Shown here one piece after another: positions 1 through 8,973 of a stretch of DNA of 64,000 nt (position 1 is the first letter of the stretch; every line of letters starts with the position of its first letter). Under the pieces are notes generated by a model that searched no databases, was not told the origin of the DNA, and saw nothing but the letters and a program-made list of their open reading frames with translations. Both the position numbers and the translations under genes were made by a program. The stretch is from Xylanibacter rodentium (GTDB lineage: Bacteria > Bacteroidota > Bacteroidia > Bacteroidales > Bacteroidaceae), in NCBI RefSeq assembly GCF_013166575.1, contig NZ_JABKKE010000001.1, forward strand, positions 310,001 to 374,000, written 5' to 3'.

Positions 1-249
1 CCCGCGTACGGTGTTCACGTCAAACAGCGTCCCCACTTGTTTTCCGGTCCGGAACGAGTACTTAACAATCTGTTTCCCGTCGCTGCTCAACCGCGCATAT
101 GTCTCTCCGTCGTCGAGAGGTTTCACGCCGGTGATATGCCTGCCGCTGAATTCGCCGCCGGTAATGCTCTTCAAATCGAGCCTGTCGCCGGCAAAAACGT
201 GAACGGCAGCCGTGAGTAATACAGCACACATAAATGCAATTTTCTTCAT
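1..249 (-). CDS. Dipeptidyl peptidase IV (S9B family), N-terminal fragment
   Basis: The reverse strand reads from ATG at 249 off the window edge without a stop, giving 83 residues. It opens with a signal peptide (MKKIAFMCAVLLTAAVHVFA) and continues LDLKSITGGEFSGRHITGVK and then DGETYARLSSDGKQIVKYSF. This is the usual start of Bacteroidales dipeptidyl peptidase IV, a periplasmic serine exopeptidase that removes X-Pro or X-Ala dipeptides; the segment belongs to the first blades of its beta-propeller. The catalytic domain lies outside the window. The call rests on recognition of the N-terminal pattern only. Confidence 0.85.
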   Translation of the reverse strand, partial: MKKIAFMCAVLLTAAVHVFAGDRLDLKSITGGEFSGRHITGVKPLDDGETYARLSSDGKQIVKYSFRTGKQVGTLFDVNTVRG

Positions 250-753
250 TATAATACAATTATTATATCGTTATTAGTTTTATTTCCTGTATCTATATAT
301 TCGGCAAAGTTACAAATAAAATATGAAATGAGACAATTACAGCGCAAGGATATGGTGGCAGAATGACAGAAATGTGATTTTTCAGCAATGACAAGCACGA
401 AGCGGAATTGCGTTTTTCCACCACTCAGATTATCCCATACGCCCAATATCCCCCTTGGGAGACTATAGCAGTCCGTCCTCTTTTTTCTTAATTTTCCGTA
501 CTTTCTTTCTCTCATTCTGGAAGAACAGAAAGGCCTTTTCAGCGCTCTTGACACACGTTTCCAGCACCATTTTCTTGCCGTAAGGGCCTTTTTATCTCCC
601 AAAACGGCCATTTTGTCTTCCCAAAGCGGCCGTTCGGTCTTCCCGAAGCGGCTCCGTTGCAATGCGAAACGGCCGTTATCGCAACCCGAAAGCGGTCTCT
701 CTGCTTTCTTTACATGGCCTTACGAAAGCGGTGCAAGCGTAACCCGCTGACTG
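250..753. repeat. Intergenic region with degenerate ~22-bp periodic array (array A)
   Basis: No convincing gene lies between the DPP IV start and the AraC remnant. The last part holds an imperfect tandem array: the GGCC or GGC core recurs at about 585, 606, 628, 650, 671, 694 and 716, a spacing of 21 to 23 bp, usually preceded by AAAnC or AAGC. Similar period and core are seen near 17.77 kb and 52.13 kb. A 137-codon reverse reading frame across this stretch has repeat-derived composition and is not called as a gene. Confidence 0.7.
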
Positions 754-1273
754 TCAGCACATCCTGTTTTGGCACAAATTTGCGATATTTCGGGCCCAAT
801 GGTGGCAAAACACGATTTTGTGACGGCCGACGAAGTGTTTTGTAAAGTAAATTACCACTTTACGGACACACAGTCTGTCGGCACAATACTGCACCGACGG
901 CAGGCCGTACTTCAGCTGCCGGCCCTCGTCGAAATAGGCATGCAGCAGATTGTCAAACCGCATCAGCAGGGACAGATTGTCGTGCTAGTCATCGGTCATC
1001 ACCTCTTCACCGTTGTCTTTCCAGCCCCCCTATCTGCCCCGGGGCCACGCATATCACCTTACCTTTCTTATAGTCGTACTTGCCGCAGCCGTAAGACAAA
1101 TCCACTTCAGCCTCATCGTGAAAGAAAATGCCGTATACACTGTAGTTGTTAAGGCTGTGCCGCACGGGCGACACAGAGGCATAGTCGATTATACTCACCA
1201 GAGGATGCTGCTCCAATTGCCCCAGATAGCGGCTGTAATCGTTGGGATTTCTTATTTTCAGAATATTGTTCAT
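754..1273 (-). pseudogene. Decayed AraC-family transcriptional regulator
   Basis: The frame from ATG at 1273 starts MNNILKIRNPNDYSRYLGQL and continues to APGQIGG, the conserved N-terminus of Bacteroidales AraC regulators. It then hits a stop near 1007. In a shifted frame downstream the reverse strand encodes MRFDNLLHAYFDEGRQLKYG and LPSVQYCADRLCV, which is the linker and start of the AraC helix-turn-helix domain. The cupin-like middle and most of the DNA-binding domain are missing, so this is a remnant with an internal deletion, a frameshift and stop codons. It lies head to head with the flavodoxin gene at 1436, the usual position for a regulator of such genes, so local control has probably been lost. 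Confidence 0.8.
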
Positions 1274-1435
1274 AAGGCCAGTTTATTGCTATTCTGTGAC
1301 AAAGATATTTATTTTTACCGTCAAAACGGCATAAACGGCACAATAAAATCAGTAAAAATGGTACAAATACACCGTTTTTCGTTACATAGATTACGCTGGA
1401 TTATACATAAATTTGCACCATAAAACTATTGGAAT

Positions 1436-2536
1436 ATGAAAAGAACAATTATGACAATGGCACTGGTCGCCGCAACTAACATGGCGCTGTATGCCAAGAC
1501 TTTGGTGGTGTATTACAGCTATACGAACAATGTACACAACATCGTAACGGCACTTTGCGGGCAGATTGACGCCGACGTGATACGCATAGAACCGGCCGAA
1601 AAAGGCCTCGACTATGCGGCAAACAACTATGCCATAGGCAGCGAGCAGATAGCCGCGATACGCAACAAGCCAGACGATGCGGCGGCGTATCCCGCCATCG
1701 ACCCCGTTACGGTAAATCCAGACGAGTACGACACGGTGATAATAGGAGCCCCGCTATGGTGGAGCGACATGGCATCGCCGTTGCAGACGTTCCTGTTCCA
1801 TTACGGCAAACAGCTGGCCGGCAAGCGCATCGGCCTGATTGTGTCGAGCGCAAGCAGCGGCATATCGGGGGTGGAAGCCGACGCGAGGCGCCTTGTGCCC
1901 GGCGGAGTGTTCCTGTCACCGTCGCTATGGATACGGTCGTCACAGACGTCGTCGGCCCCCACGCTCGTGGCCGAATGGCTGAAAACGATAGACTATAAAA
2001 ACATAACAGACAACAATATGAACAACAAACTATCCATCAGCGCCAACGGACACACGCTGACCGCCACCCTCGACGACAACAGTTCGGCACGCGCCTTGCA
2101 GGAGATGCTGGCCTCGGCAGGGCCTGTCACCATCCACATGTCAGACTACGGAGACATGGAAAAGGTGGGTATACTACCGCAATCGCTGCCCACCAACGAC
2201 GAGCACATCAACACCGTGGCCGGCGACCTGATACTGTATCAGGGCCGGAACTTCGTTATCTACTACGATAGCAACTCGTGGAACTTCACCCGTCTTGGGA
2301 AAATAGACAATGTGACATCCGGTAACGAACTGAAAAACATACTCGGCAGCGGCGACGTGGACGTGACACTGACACTGTCTGGCACAGCGGGGATAAGCAG
2401 CACCACGGCCGACAGCGGCAAGGCCACGACCATGTACGACCTGCGCGGGATGCACACGGCACATCGCAGCAACGGCCCTGAGGGCATGCCCAAAGGGGTG
2501 TATATAGTAAACGGAAAGAAAACGACGGGCAGATAA
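1436..2536 (+). CDS. Secreted flavodoxin fused to a cyclophilin-like domain, with a type IX-like tail
   Basis: A 366-residue protein. Residues 1-20 are a signal peptide. Residues 21-185 are a flavodoxin-4 type fold, with the phosphate-binding loop YYSYTNNVHNI and the second flavin loop GAPLWWSDMASPLQTF. From about residue 195 a second domain begins (KLSISANGHTLTATLDDNSS), matching the cyclophilin-like fold often encoded as a separate gene beside such flavodoxins. The last 35 residues (MYDLRG, then PKGVYIVNGKK) resemble the Bacteroidota secretion or cell-surface tail. The likely role is a periplasmic or surface electron-transfer or quinone/nitro-reductase-like protein; the substrate is unknown. 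It stands beside a decayed AraC gene upstream and a decayed lipoprotein downstream. Confidence 0.8.
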   Translation: MKRTIMTMALVAATNMALYAKTLVVYYSYTNNVHNIVTALCGQIDADVIRIEPAEKGLDYAANNYAIGSEQIAAIRNKPDDAAAYPAIDPVTVNPDEYDTVIIGAPLWWSDMASPLQTFLFHYGKQLAGKRIGLIVSSASSGISGVEADARRLVPGGVFLSPSLWIRSSQTSSAPTLVAEWLKTIDYKNITDNNMNNKLSISANGHTLTATLDDNSSARALQEMLASAGPVTIHMSDYGDMEKVGILPQSLPTNDEHINTVAGDLILYQGRNFVIYYDSNSWNFTRLGKIDNVTSGNELKNILGSGDVDVTLTLSGTAGISSTTADSGKATTMYDLRGMHTAHRSNGPEGMPKGVYIVNGKKTTGR

Positions 2537-2569
2537 ACGCCGTATCACAAAACACAGACAGCAAGAATA

Positions 2570-2670
2570 TGATGAAACAATTTACATTCGCCATTATGTT
2601 GCTGGCCGCGTTGAGTGCCAATCGGACAATAAGGAAAAGACAGACCATATAGACCGGCGGTCCAAGTCAG
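2570..2670 (+). pseudogene. Truncated, frameshifted lipoprotein remnant
   Basis: An ATG at 2570 opens a signal peptide, MMKQFTFAIMLLAALS. The frame then runs off, but shifting it by one base restores a lipobox Cys followed by QSDNKEKTDHIDRRSKSVY, the normal look of a lipoprotein just after processing. The reading then runs into the 3' end of the convergent DUF5715 gene. It is 33 bp downstream of the flavodoxin gene and was probably in its operon. Only about 30 codons remain, so the original function cannot be told. Confidence 0.5.
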
Positions 2671-3530
2671 TTTACCGTCATATGAAAGCAGCCTTGCTTT
2701 ACTTCATACTTTACATAACAGCGGCCTTGTTCACGGAAATCGCGCAGCACTTCGCTCAGCACCCACTTCAGCGTGTCGTTGCGCACCATCCGTCGGGCCG
2801 GCCCGTCAGGGTCCTCCACAGTCTTGTAACGGTTGTAGCAAATGTCAAAGGTGGTTCCATATAGATGGCAACTGTTTTCTGTGGCGTTGCCGTTACGGTT
2901 GCGCAGCTTGGCAACATCGTCACGTGTGCGGAGCACGCTTGTCACTATCAGCTTGTGCAATGGAATGCCTTTGACCTGCAGGCTGTCGAAATACGCCCGG
3001 CCTATGTCCTGCAACAGCACTGCGGCACGTGGCACGAGATATGGTATGCTGCTGTTGAGCTTGTCTACATGATAATAAGGATTGCTGCCCATATACACAA
3101 GTTCTTTCATGCGGTGCTCCGCCTCTGTACGGTCATTCACCGGAGAAACTCCGTAGCGTCGGGCAGCAGCCATCTGCACGCTGTTGCTGTCGGGAAAGAC
3201 TCCCTTAAAAGAACTTACACTGTAAATGCGGCTCTTGCGCGGTGTCCCGTCGGCATTGAAAAAGGTAGCCAAAGCAGTGGACGGCTGTATCCCGCCACCG
3301 CCACACGCAGGCTGTCCATCGCGACAACCGCCCGATGCTACGTTACCACGACCGCCGGCACATACCGGCTTGACATCTGTTCCACCTTCACCTACAGCCT
3401 TGTCTGCTGCGGTGGAGGCCGAGGCTTCCCGCCGAACATCCGCCACGCCCGGAAAAACACACCTGACAAGCGCCAGCAATACCACCACGGCAAAGAATCC
3501 CTGAAGATATCTTTTCTTCGTAATTATCAT
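2667..3530 (-). CDS. DUF5715 family protein, membrane-anchored, M15-peptidase-like
   Basis: From ATG at 3530 (chosen over a GTG at 3554) the protein has 287 residues. The N-terminus is a short basic stretch followed by a hydrophobic segment (GFFAVVVLLALVRC), then a Gly/Ala-rich low-complexity linker, then the conserved domain from about residue 130. The domain contains SCHLYGTTFD, which fits the SxHxxGxxxD zinc-binding pattern of M15 D,D- or L,D-carboxypeptidases. A peptidoglycan-related role is therefore inferred, not shown. A promoter-like TAATTTTGC lies near 3570. The gene is convergent with the lipoprotein remnant. Confidence 0.8.
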   Translation of the reverse strand: MIITKKRYLQGFFAVVVLLALVRCVFPGVADVRREASASTAADKAVGEGGTDVKPVCAGGRGNVASGGCRDGQPACGGGGIQPSTALATFFNADGTPRKSRIYSVSSFKGVFPDSNSVQMAAARRYGVSPVNDRTEAEHRMKELVYMGSNPYYHVDKLNSSIPYLVPRAAVLLQDIGRAYFDSLQVKGIPLHKLIVTSVLRTRDDVAKLRNRNGNATENSCHLYGTTFDICYNRYKTVEDPDGPARRMVRNDTLKWVLSEVLRDFREQGRCYVKYEVKQGCFHMTVN

Positions 3531-3717
3531 ATTCTTAATAAACCGAATAAACACTATTTTGCAAAATTAAATGCAAAATTACAAATAAATCCCGAATAAA
3601 GTACAATTACAATCACGTAAAAAAGAGATAAAGAAAGAAATCAAAAAGATAATGAAAGATGACGGTATATTGAAAAGTTTCTGTAATTTTGCATACGAAT
3701 ATTAAACAGGAATCACA

Positions 3718-4707
3718 TTGATAGAGAAACATATCGTACTGGAAGACATTGATCCCGTAGTATTCTACGGAGTGAACAATGCTCATCTGCAAATGATAAA
3801 AGCGCTTTATCCCAAACTTAGGATTGTGGCGCGCGACAACGTAATACGCATATTGGGCGACGAGGAGCAGATGTGTGCCATGGAGGAAAGCACCGAAAAG
3901 ATGCGCCGGCACATAATGAAATTCAACACGCTGACAGAAGAAGACATACTGAGTATAGTAAAAGGCGAACGCACCAATGACGAATATCCCGACGGAGTTG
4001 TCGTATACAATATATCCGGACGCCCCATCAAGGCACGCGGAGAGAATCAGCAGAGGCTGATAGATTCGTACAATGCCAACGATATGATATTTGCCGTGGG
4101 CCCGGCCGGAACCGGAAAGACATATCTGAGCATCGCACTGGCGGTGAAAGCGCTGAAAGAAAAGAAGATAAGAAAAATAATATTGAGCCGTCCGGCTGTG
4201 GAAGCAGGAGAGAAACTCGGATTTCTTCCCGGAGACATGAAGGACAAAATCGACCCTTATCTGCAACCGCTGTACGACGCATTGGAGGATATGCTGCCGG
4301 CCGTAAAACTGCAGGACATGATGGACAAGCACGTAATACAGATTGCCCCGTTGGCTTTCATGCGCGGACGGACATTGAGCGACGCAACCGTCATACTTGA
4401 CGAGGCCCAGAACACCACACCGGCGCAGATACGCATGTTCCTAACCCGCATGGGATGGAACACAAAGATGATAATCACCGGCGACATGACACAGATTGAC
4501 CTGCCGCGCGAACAGAAGAGCGGACTGGTGGAAGCACTCAAGATACTGGAAGGAATTGAAGGGATTGGAGTGGTGAAACTTAACAAAAAGGACATCGTCC
4601 GTCACAAGCTCGTCACTAGAATAGTCAATGCATACGAGGCCTTTGACAAGAAAACGAAAAGTGAAGACGGAAAAGAGAAAGAAGAAACACCCAAAAGCGA
4701 GATTTAA
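3718..4707 (+). CDS. PhoH family ATPase
   Basis: 329 residues starting at TTG 3718 (TTGATAGAG), which matches the MIEKHIVLEDIDPVVFYGV start typical of the family; no ATG fits nearby. Residues 1-110 form the N-terminal RNA-binding-like portion. The P-loop is GPAGTGKTYLS near residue 124, and the Walker B region is VILDEAQN. PhoH proteins are cytoplasmic ATPases linked to RNA metabolism and phosphate starvation. The C-terminus is a charged Lys/Glu tail. It is the first gene of the phoH-purC-ubiE-aroE-purM run and has a promoter-like TAATTTTGC near 3684. Confidence 0.93.
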   Translation: MIEKHIVLEDIDPVVFYGVNNAHLQMIKALYPKLRIVARDNVIRILGDEEQMCAMEESTEKMRRHIMKFNTLTEEDILSIVKGERTNDEYPDGVVVYNISGRPIKARGENQQRLIDSYNANDMIFAVGPAGTGKTYLSIALAVKALKEKKIRKIILSRPAVEAGEKLGFLPGDMKDKIDPYLQPLYDALEDMLPAVKLQDMMDKHVIQIAPLAFMRGRTLSDATVILDEAQNTTPAQIRMFLTRMGWNTKMIITGDMTQIDLPREQKSGLVEALKILEGIEGIGVVKLNKKDIVRHKLVTRIVNAYEAFDKKTKSEDGKEKEETPKSEI

Positions 4708-4734
4708 GGAACAAAGATTCAAAACAGCATAACA

Positions 4735-5685
4735 ATGAAAGCATTAACAAGAACCGATTTCAACTTCGAAGGACAAAAGAGCGTATACCACGGAAAGGTG
4801 CGCGACGTGTACGACATCAATGACGATCTGATGGTGATGGTGGCCACCGACAGAATTTCGGCATTTGATGTGATTCTGCCCAAAGGCATACCTTTTAAGG
4901 GACAGGTACTGAACCAGATTGCAGCAAAATTCCTTGATGCGACAGCCGACATCTGCCCCAACTGGAAGCTGGCCACCCCCGACCCCATGGTGACCGTGGG
5001 CCTGAAGTGTGAAGGATTCCGCGTGGAAATGATTATACGTTCCATTCTCACCGGTTCGGCATGGCGCGACTATCAGAAGGGATGCCGGGAGATATGCGGT
5101 GTAAAATTGCCCGACGGCATGAAAGAGAACGAACGCTTCGCTGAACCCATCATCACTCCTACTACCAAAGCCGATGAAGGCCATGACCTGAACATATCGA
5201 AAGAGGAAATAATACGGCAGGGGATTGTAAGTGCCGAGGACTACGAAGTGATGGAAGACTACACAAGAAAGCTCTTCAAGCGTGGACAGGAAATCGCTGC
5301 CCGACAAGGGCTTATCCTCGTAGATACGAAATATGAATTCGGCAAGCGCGACGGCAAGGTCTACCTTATTGACGAGATACATACACCGGATTCGAGCCGA
5401 TATTTCTATGCTGAAGGCTATGAAGAGAAGCTGGCCAAGAGCGAACCGCAGAAACAACTGTCGAAAGAGTTTGTACGTCAGTGGCTGATAGAGCACGACT
5501 TCATGAACGAACCGGGACAGACCATGCCCGAAATCACCGACGAATATGCAGAAAGCGTCAGCGACCGATATATAGAACTCTACGAACACATCACTGGCGA
5601 GAAGTTTGACAAGGCTGCCGAAGACGGCGACATCGCCGCACGCATAGAAAAGAACGTGAGCGGATATCTGGCAAGCAGACAATAA
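4735..5685 (+). CDS. purC: Phosphoribosylaminoimidazole-succinocarboxamide synthase (SAICAR synthase)
   Basis: 316 residues. It joins CAIR and aspartate using ATP in de novo purine synthesis. The N-terminal [13 protein letters not shown] loop binds nucleotide, and SGLI-type signatures follow in the body ([45 protein letters not shown]). The length suits the longer SAICAR synthase form found in Bacteroidota. It starts 27 bp after phoH and stops 6 bp before ubiE, so the genes are very probably co-transcribed. A long open frame on the opposite strand (4744-5934) is a codon-composition shadow. Confidence 0.96.
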   Translation: MKALTRTDFNFEGQKSVYHGKVRDVYDINDDLMVMVATDRISAFDVILPKGIPFKGQVLNQIAAKFLDATADICPNWKLATPDPMVTVGLKCEGFRVEMIIRSILTGSAWRDYQKGCREICGVKLPDGMKENERFAEPIITPTTKADEGHDLNISKEEIIRQGIVSAEDYEVMEDYTRKLFKRGQEIAARQGLILVDTKYEFGKRDGKVYLIDEIHTPDSSRYFYAEGYEEKLAKSEPQKQLSKEFVRQWLIEHDFMNEPGQTMPEITDEYAESVSDRYIELYEHITGEKFDKAAEDGDIAARIEKNVSGYLASRQ

Positions 5686-5691
5686 CACAAT

Positions 5692-6426
5692 ATGTACAAA
5701 CAAGAGGGTATAAAGCCTTACGGGCAAGATACGGAGAAAGGTGAGCAGGTGGAACGGATGTTCGACAACATCGCGCCCACCTATGACACCCTGAACCACC
5801 GTCTGTCGTGGAACATAGACAAGGGATGGAGGCGCAAGGCCATCAAACAACTGGCACCATACTGTCCGAAGAATATCCTCGACATTGCCACCGGCACGGG
5901 CGACTTTGCCATCATGCTCGCAGAAATGTTGCATCCTGAAAAAGTAACCGGTGCGGACATCAGCACGGGTATGATGGAGATAGGACGGCAGAAAGTGGAA
6001 CGGTGCGGACTGGCTGGTACGGTTTCATTCGCACGTGAAGACTGTATGCACCTGTCGTTCGGTGACAATACGTTCGATGCCGTCACGGCCGCTTTCGGCA
6101 TACGAAACTTCCAGAATCTTGACCTCGGTCTGAAAGAGATGTACAGAGTGCTACGCCCCGGCGGTCATCTGAGCATTGTCGAACTTACCACTCCCATCGG
6201 CTTCCCCATGAAACAACTGTTTCGCATATATTCACACACTATCCTACCGGTCTACGGACGTATCATCTCCAAGGATACCAATGCCTACAGTTATCTCACG
6301 GCAACCATCGAAGCCTTCCCGCAAGGAGAACGCATGGTGGAGATACTAAAGAATGCCGGATTCGGCAAAGCGGAATTCAAACGTCTTACGTTCGGCATCT
6401 GTACGATGTATTTTGCAACCAAATAA
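5692..6426 (+). CDS. ubiE: Demethylmenaquinone methyltransferase
   Basis: 244 residues, class I SAM-dependent methyltransferase also called MenG. It performs the C-methylation that completes menaquinone, the respiratory quinone of this group. The family signatures [19 protein letters not shown] at the N-terminus and [15 protein letters not shown] (SAM-binding motif I) are present, followed by [20 protein letters not shown] and LRPGG. It lies 6 bp after purC and 18 bp before aroE. Length and motifs are normal. Confidence 0.95.
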   Translation: MYKQEGIKPYGQDTEKGEQVERMFDNIAPTYDTLNHRLSWNIDKGWRRKAIKQLAPYCPKNILDIATGTGDFAIMLAEMLHPEKVTGADISTGMMEIGRQKVERCGLAGTVSFAREDCMHLSFGDNTFDAVTAAFGIRNFQNLDLGLKEMYRVLRPGGHLSIVELTTPIGFPMKQLFRIYSHTILPVYGRIISKDTNAYSYLTATIEAFPQGERMVEILKNAGFGKAEFKRLTFGICTMYFATK

Positions 6427-6444
6427 CAGACAACAACTTTATTT

Positions 6445-7191
6445 ATGGATACATACGGTTTAATTGGATACCCCCTTGGCCACTCGTTTTCGATAAGCTA
6501 TTTCAATCAGAAATTTGCCGACGAGAACATTGACGCCAAGTATGAGAACTTTGAGATACCGGCCATCGACTCACTGATTGAAGTGATTGACACGAATCCC
6601 AATCTGCGCGGGCTTAACGTCACAATACCGTACAAACAGAAAGTCATGCCGTTTCTTGACACAATAAGCCCGGAAGCAATGGCTATAGGAGCCGTTAATG
6701 TGATACGTGTGGTCCACGAAGGCAACAAAACCATACTTAAAGGCTATAACTCTGACGTGATTGGATTCACACAAAGCATAGAGCCTATGCTTGAGAAGAT
6801 ACACAGGAAAGCGCTTATACTGGGGACGGGAGGCGCTTCGAAAGCCGTAGCCTACGGACTGAAAGCACTCGGACTCGAAACTGTTTTCGTAAGCCGGTAC
6901 CAACGTCCCGGGACAATACAGTACAGCGATGTGACACCGGATGTGATAAAAGAATACAACGTCATCGTCAACTGCACGCCATGCGGAATGTATCCAAATG
7001 TGGACGAGTATCCCGAACTGCCGTATGAAGCTATGGACAACCACACCATACTCTACGACCTTATATATAATCCGGACGAAACTCTCTTCATGAAGAAAGG
7101 AGCGGCGTACGGAGCAAACACCAAAAACGGACTCGAAATGTTGCTCCTGCAGGCATTCGCAAGCTGGAACTTCTGGAACGGCAAAGAGTAA
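6445..7191 (+). CDS. aroE: Shikimate dehydrogenase
   Basis: 248 residues. It reduces 3-dehydroshikimate to shikimate with NADPH in aromatic amino acid synthesis. The N-terminal substrate domain begins YGLIGYPLGHSFSISYFNQK and includes GLNVTIPYKQKVMPFLD with the catalytic Lys. The NADP-binding domain has the glycine-rich LILGTGGASKAVAYGLK near residue 125 and the later LIYNPDETLFM. The protein is slightly shorter than the E. coli enzyme, as is usual for Bacteroidota. Its neighbours supply purine and menaquinone functions. Confidence 0.95.
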   Translation: MDTYGLIGYPLGHSFSISYFNQKFADENIDAKYENFEIPAIDSLIEVIDTNPNLRGLNVTIPYKQKVMPFLDTISPEAMAIGAVNVIRVVHEGNKTILKGYNSDVIGFTQSIEPMLEKIHRKALILGTGGASKAVAYGLKALGLETVFVSRYQRPGTIQYSDVTPDVIKEYNVIVNCTPCGMYPNVDEYPELPYEAMDNHTILYDLIYNPDETLFMKKGAAYGANTKNGLEMLLLQAFASWNFWNGKE

Positions 7192-7275
7192 TAAGAACAA
7201 ACCAAATAATAACAACGGCCTTGCTACACCACAGGCCCTCCCCGATATGGGGAGATGAGGGTGAGCTTCACTACA

Positions 7276-8445
7276 ATGGACAACAGCAACCGCTATATGA
7301 TGCGCGGCGTAAGTGCCGCCAAAGAAGATGTGCACAACGCCATCAAGAACATCGACAAAGGCATTTATCCGCAGGCTTTCTGCAAAATCATACCCGACAT
7401 ACTGGGCGGCGACCCTGAATACTGCAACATAATGCATGCTGACGGAGCCGGCACAAAATCGTCTCTGGCATACATGTACTGGCGTGAGACAGGCGACCTG
7501 AGCGTATGGAAAGGCATCGCACAGGATGCACTCATCATGAACACCGACGATTTGCTTTGTGTGGGTGCCGTAGACAACATCCTCGTATCAAGTACAATCG
7601 GGCGCAACAAGATGCTCGTGCCGGGAGAAGTAATATCGGCCATCATCAACGGAACAGACGAACTGCTGGCACGCATGAGGGAAATGGGTGTGGGCATATA
7701 TGCTACCGGCGGCGAGACTGCGGACGTTGGTGATCTCGTACGCACTATCATCGTTGACTCCACCGTGACATGCCGCATGAAGCGCAGCGACGTAATCAAC
7801 AATGCCAACATACGTCCGGGAGACATTATCGTGGGACTATCGTCATCCGGACAGGCAACATACGAAGACTGTTACAATGGAGGTATGGGCAGCAACGGAC
7901 TTACAAGTGCGCGCCATGATGTGTTCGCAAAGTACCTTGCAGAGAAATATCCCGAAAGCTACGACCATACCGTGCCTGACGAACTCGTATACAGCGGACA
8001 CTATCACCTTGACGACACTGTCGAAGGGGCTCCCGTAACAGCAGGACGCCTTGTACTCTCTCCCACCCGAACTTATGCCCCAGTCATCAAGCGCATACTT
8101 GATGAACTTCGTCCTGAGATACACGGAATGGTACACTGCACTGGAGGAGCCCAAACCAAAGTGCTCCACTTTGTCGGAAACAACTGTCATGTCGTTAAGG
8201 ACAATATGTTCCCAGTTCCTCCTCTCTTCCGGATCATAAGTGAAGAGAGTGGCACAGACTGGAAAGAAATGTACAAGGTATTCAACATGGGCCATCGTAT
8301 GGAGATATACGTAAGCCCCAAGCATGCAGAAAAGATTGTCGAAATAAGCCGCAGCTTCAACATCGACGCACGTATTGTCGGACGCATAGAAGAAGGGAAA
8401 AAGAGCCTGACGATAAAGTCTGAGTTCGGCACATTCGAGTATTGA
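7276..8445 (+). CDS. purM: Phosphoribosylformylglycinamidine cyclo-ligase (AIR synthase)
   Basis: 389 residues from ATG 7276, which gives the family start MDNSNRYMMRGVSAAKEDVH; an ATG at 7255 would add seven residues without family support. The enzyme closes the imidazole ring of AIR in purine synthesis. Visible signatures are YCNIMHADGAGTKSSLAYMY, TDDLLCVGAVDNILVSSTIG and ATGGETADVGDLV, the ATP-binding pattern of the PurM fold. This is the longer Bacteroidota form, about 390 residues rather than 345. It is the last gene of the operon, with a clear hairpin downstream. Confidence 0.92.
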   Translation: MDNSNRYMMRGVSAAKEDVHNAIKNIDKGIYPQAFCKIIPDILGGDPEYCNIMHADGAGTKSSLAYMYWRETGDLSVWKGIAQDALIMNTDDLLCVGAVDNILVSSTIGRNKMLVPGEVISAIINGTDELLARMREMGVGIYATGGETADVGDLVRTIIVDSTVTCRMKRSDVINNANIRPGDIIVGLSSSGQATYEDCYNGGMGSNGLTSARHDVFAKYLAEKYPESYDHTVPDELVYSGHYHLDDTVEGAPVTAGRLVLSPTRTYAPVIKRILDELRPEIHGMVHCTGGAQTKVLHFVGNNCHVVKDNMFPVPPLFRIISEESGTDWKEMYKVFNMGHRMEIYVSPKHAEKIVEISRSFNIDARIVGRIEEGKKSLTIKSEFGTFEY

Positions 8446-8501
8446 TGGGCAAATATAACTTCTTTCAATAAGTTCCACAATCACTTATGCACTGATAGTA
8501 C

Positions 8502-8550
8502 AACGGTGTGTCGATATGCAACACATATTGATACACCGTTATAGTTTTTT
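8502..8550 (+). terminator. Rho-independent terminator after purM
   Basis: AACGGTGTGTC pairs with GATACACCGTT across a short loop and is followed by ATAGTTTTTT. It ends the phoH-purM operon and separates it from the tRNA promoter near 8606. Confidence 0.75.
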
Positions 8551-8625
8551 AGTTAAAAACAGATAAAACGATATTGAATATTTGCATATATTACAAATTA
8601 TTCATACCTTTGCACCCGATTTAAG

Positions 8626-8700
8626 GGTTCCGTAGCTCAGTTGGATTAGAGCAACGCCCTTCTAAGGCGTGGGTCTAGGGTTCGAATCCCTACGGAATCA
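8626..8700 (+). tRNA. tRNA-Arg (anticodon TCT)
   Basis: The acceptor stem GGTTCCG pairs with CGGAATC. The anticodon arm is ACGCC-CTTCTAA-GGCGT, giving anticodon TCT, and the T-arm contains GGGTTCGAATCCC. A Bacteroidota promoter lies just upstream, with TACCTTTGC near 8606 and a TTTGC -33 element near 8580. No CCA is encoded. Confidence 0.96.
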
Positions 8701-8704
8701 CGGA

Positions 8705-8731
8705 AGGAGCACTCAAAAAGTGCTCCTTTTC
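8705..8731 (+). terminator. Terminator of tRNA-Arg(TCT)
   Basis: AGGAGCACT pairs with AGTGCTCCT around a short A-rich loop and is followed by a T-rich stretch. It directly follows the tRNA. Confidence 0.8.
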
Positions 8732-8782
8732 CATTGAAATACAAGCAGTTACAAATAAAGCATCACACTAAACCATAAAATA

Positions 8783-8845
8783 CGGTATCAAAAAAGGTGG
8801 CGGTTATTGTCCGTTATTGTCCGTTTTTATCCGTTTGTGATACCG
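8783..8845. repeat. Three 10-bp direct repeats inside an inverted repeat, downstream of tRNA-Arg
   Basis: Two exact and one diverged copy of TTATTGTCCG (8804-8833) are enclosed by CGGTATCA (8783-8790) and its complement TGATACCG (8838-8845). No reading frame covers it. The layout, next to a tRNA 3' end, recalls recombinase-binding sites, but no integrase gene or second tRNA end is visible in the window. Confidence 0.45.
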
Positions 8846-8941
8846 AATTGATTATGCTTAATCCCCCTATACTTGTCGTGTTGGCCGAAAAAATCCATGT
8901 CCCCTAATTAAACTAAATAATAATGATGGAGTATATACATA

Positions 8942-8973
8942 CAAAAAGAGAGACTTTTAAGTCTCTCTTTTTG
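8942..8973 (-). terminator. Terminator of tRNA-Arg(ACG)
   Basis: AAAAAGAGAGACTT and AAGTCTCTCTTTTT form a near-perfect stem. T-tracts occur on both strands, so it could also stop read-through from the opposite direction. Confidence 0.8.

Noticed and set aside
249-662. 137-codon reverse reading frame next to the DPP IV gene
   Set aside because: It spans repeat array A, has no start signal and its composition is repeat-like.
4744-5934. 396-codon frame opposite purC and ubiE
   Set aside because: It is antisense to two clear enzymes and arises from codon composition.
6571-7437. 288-codon frame opposite aroE and the start of purM
   Set aside because: It is antisense to aroE with no recognisable domain.
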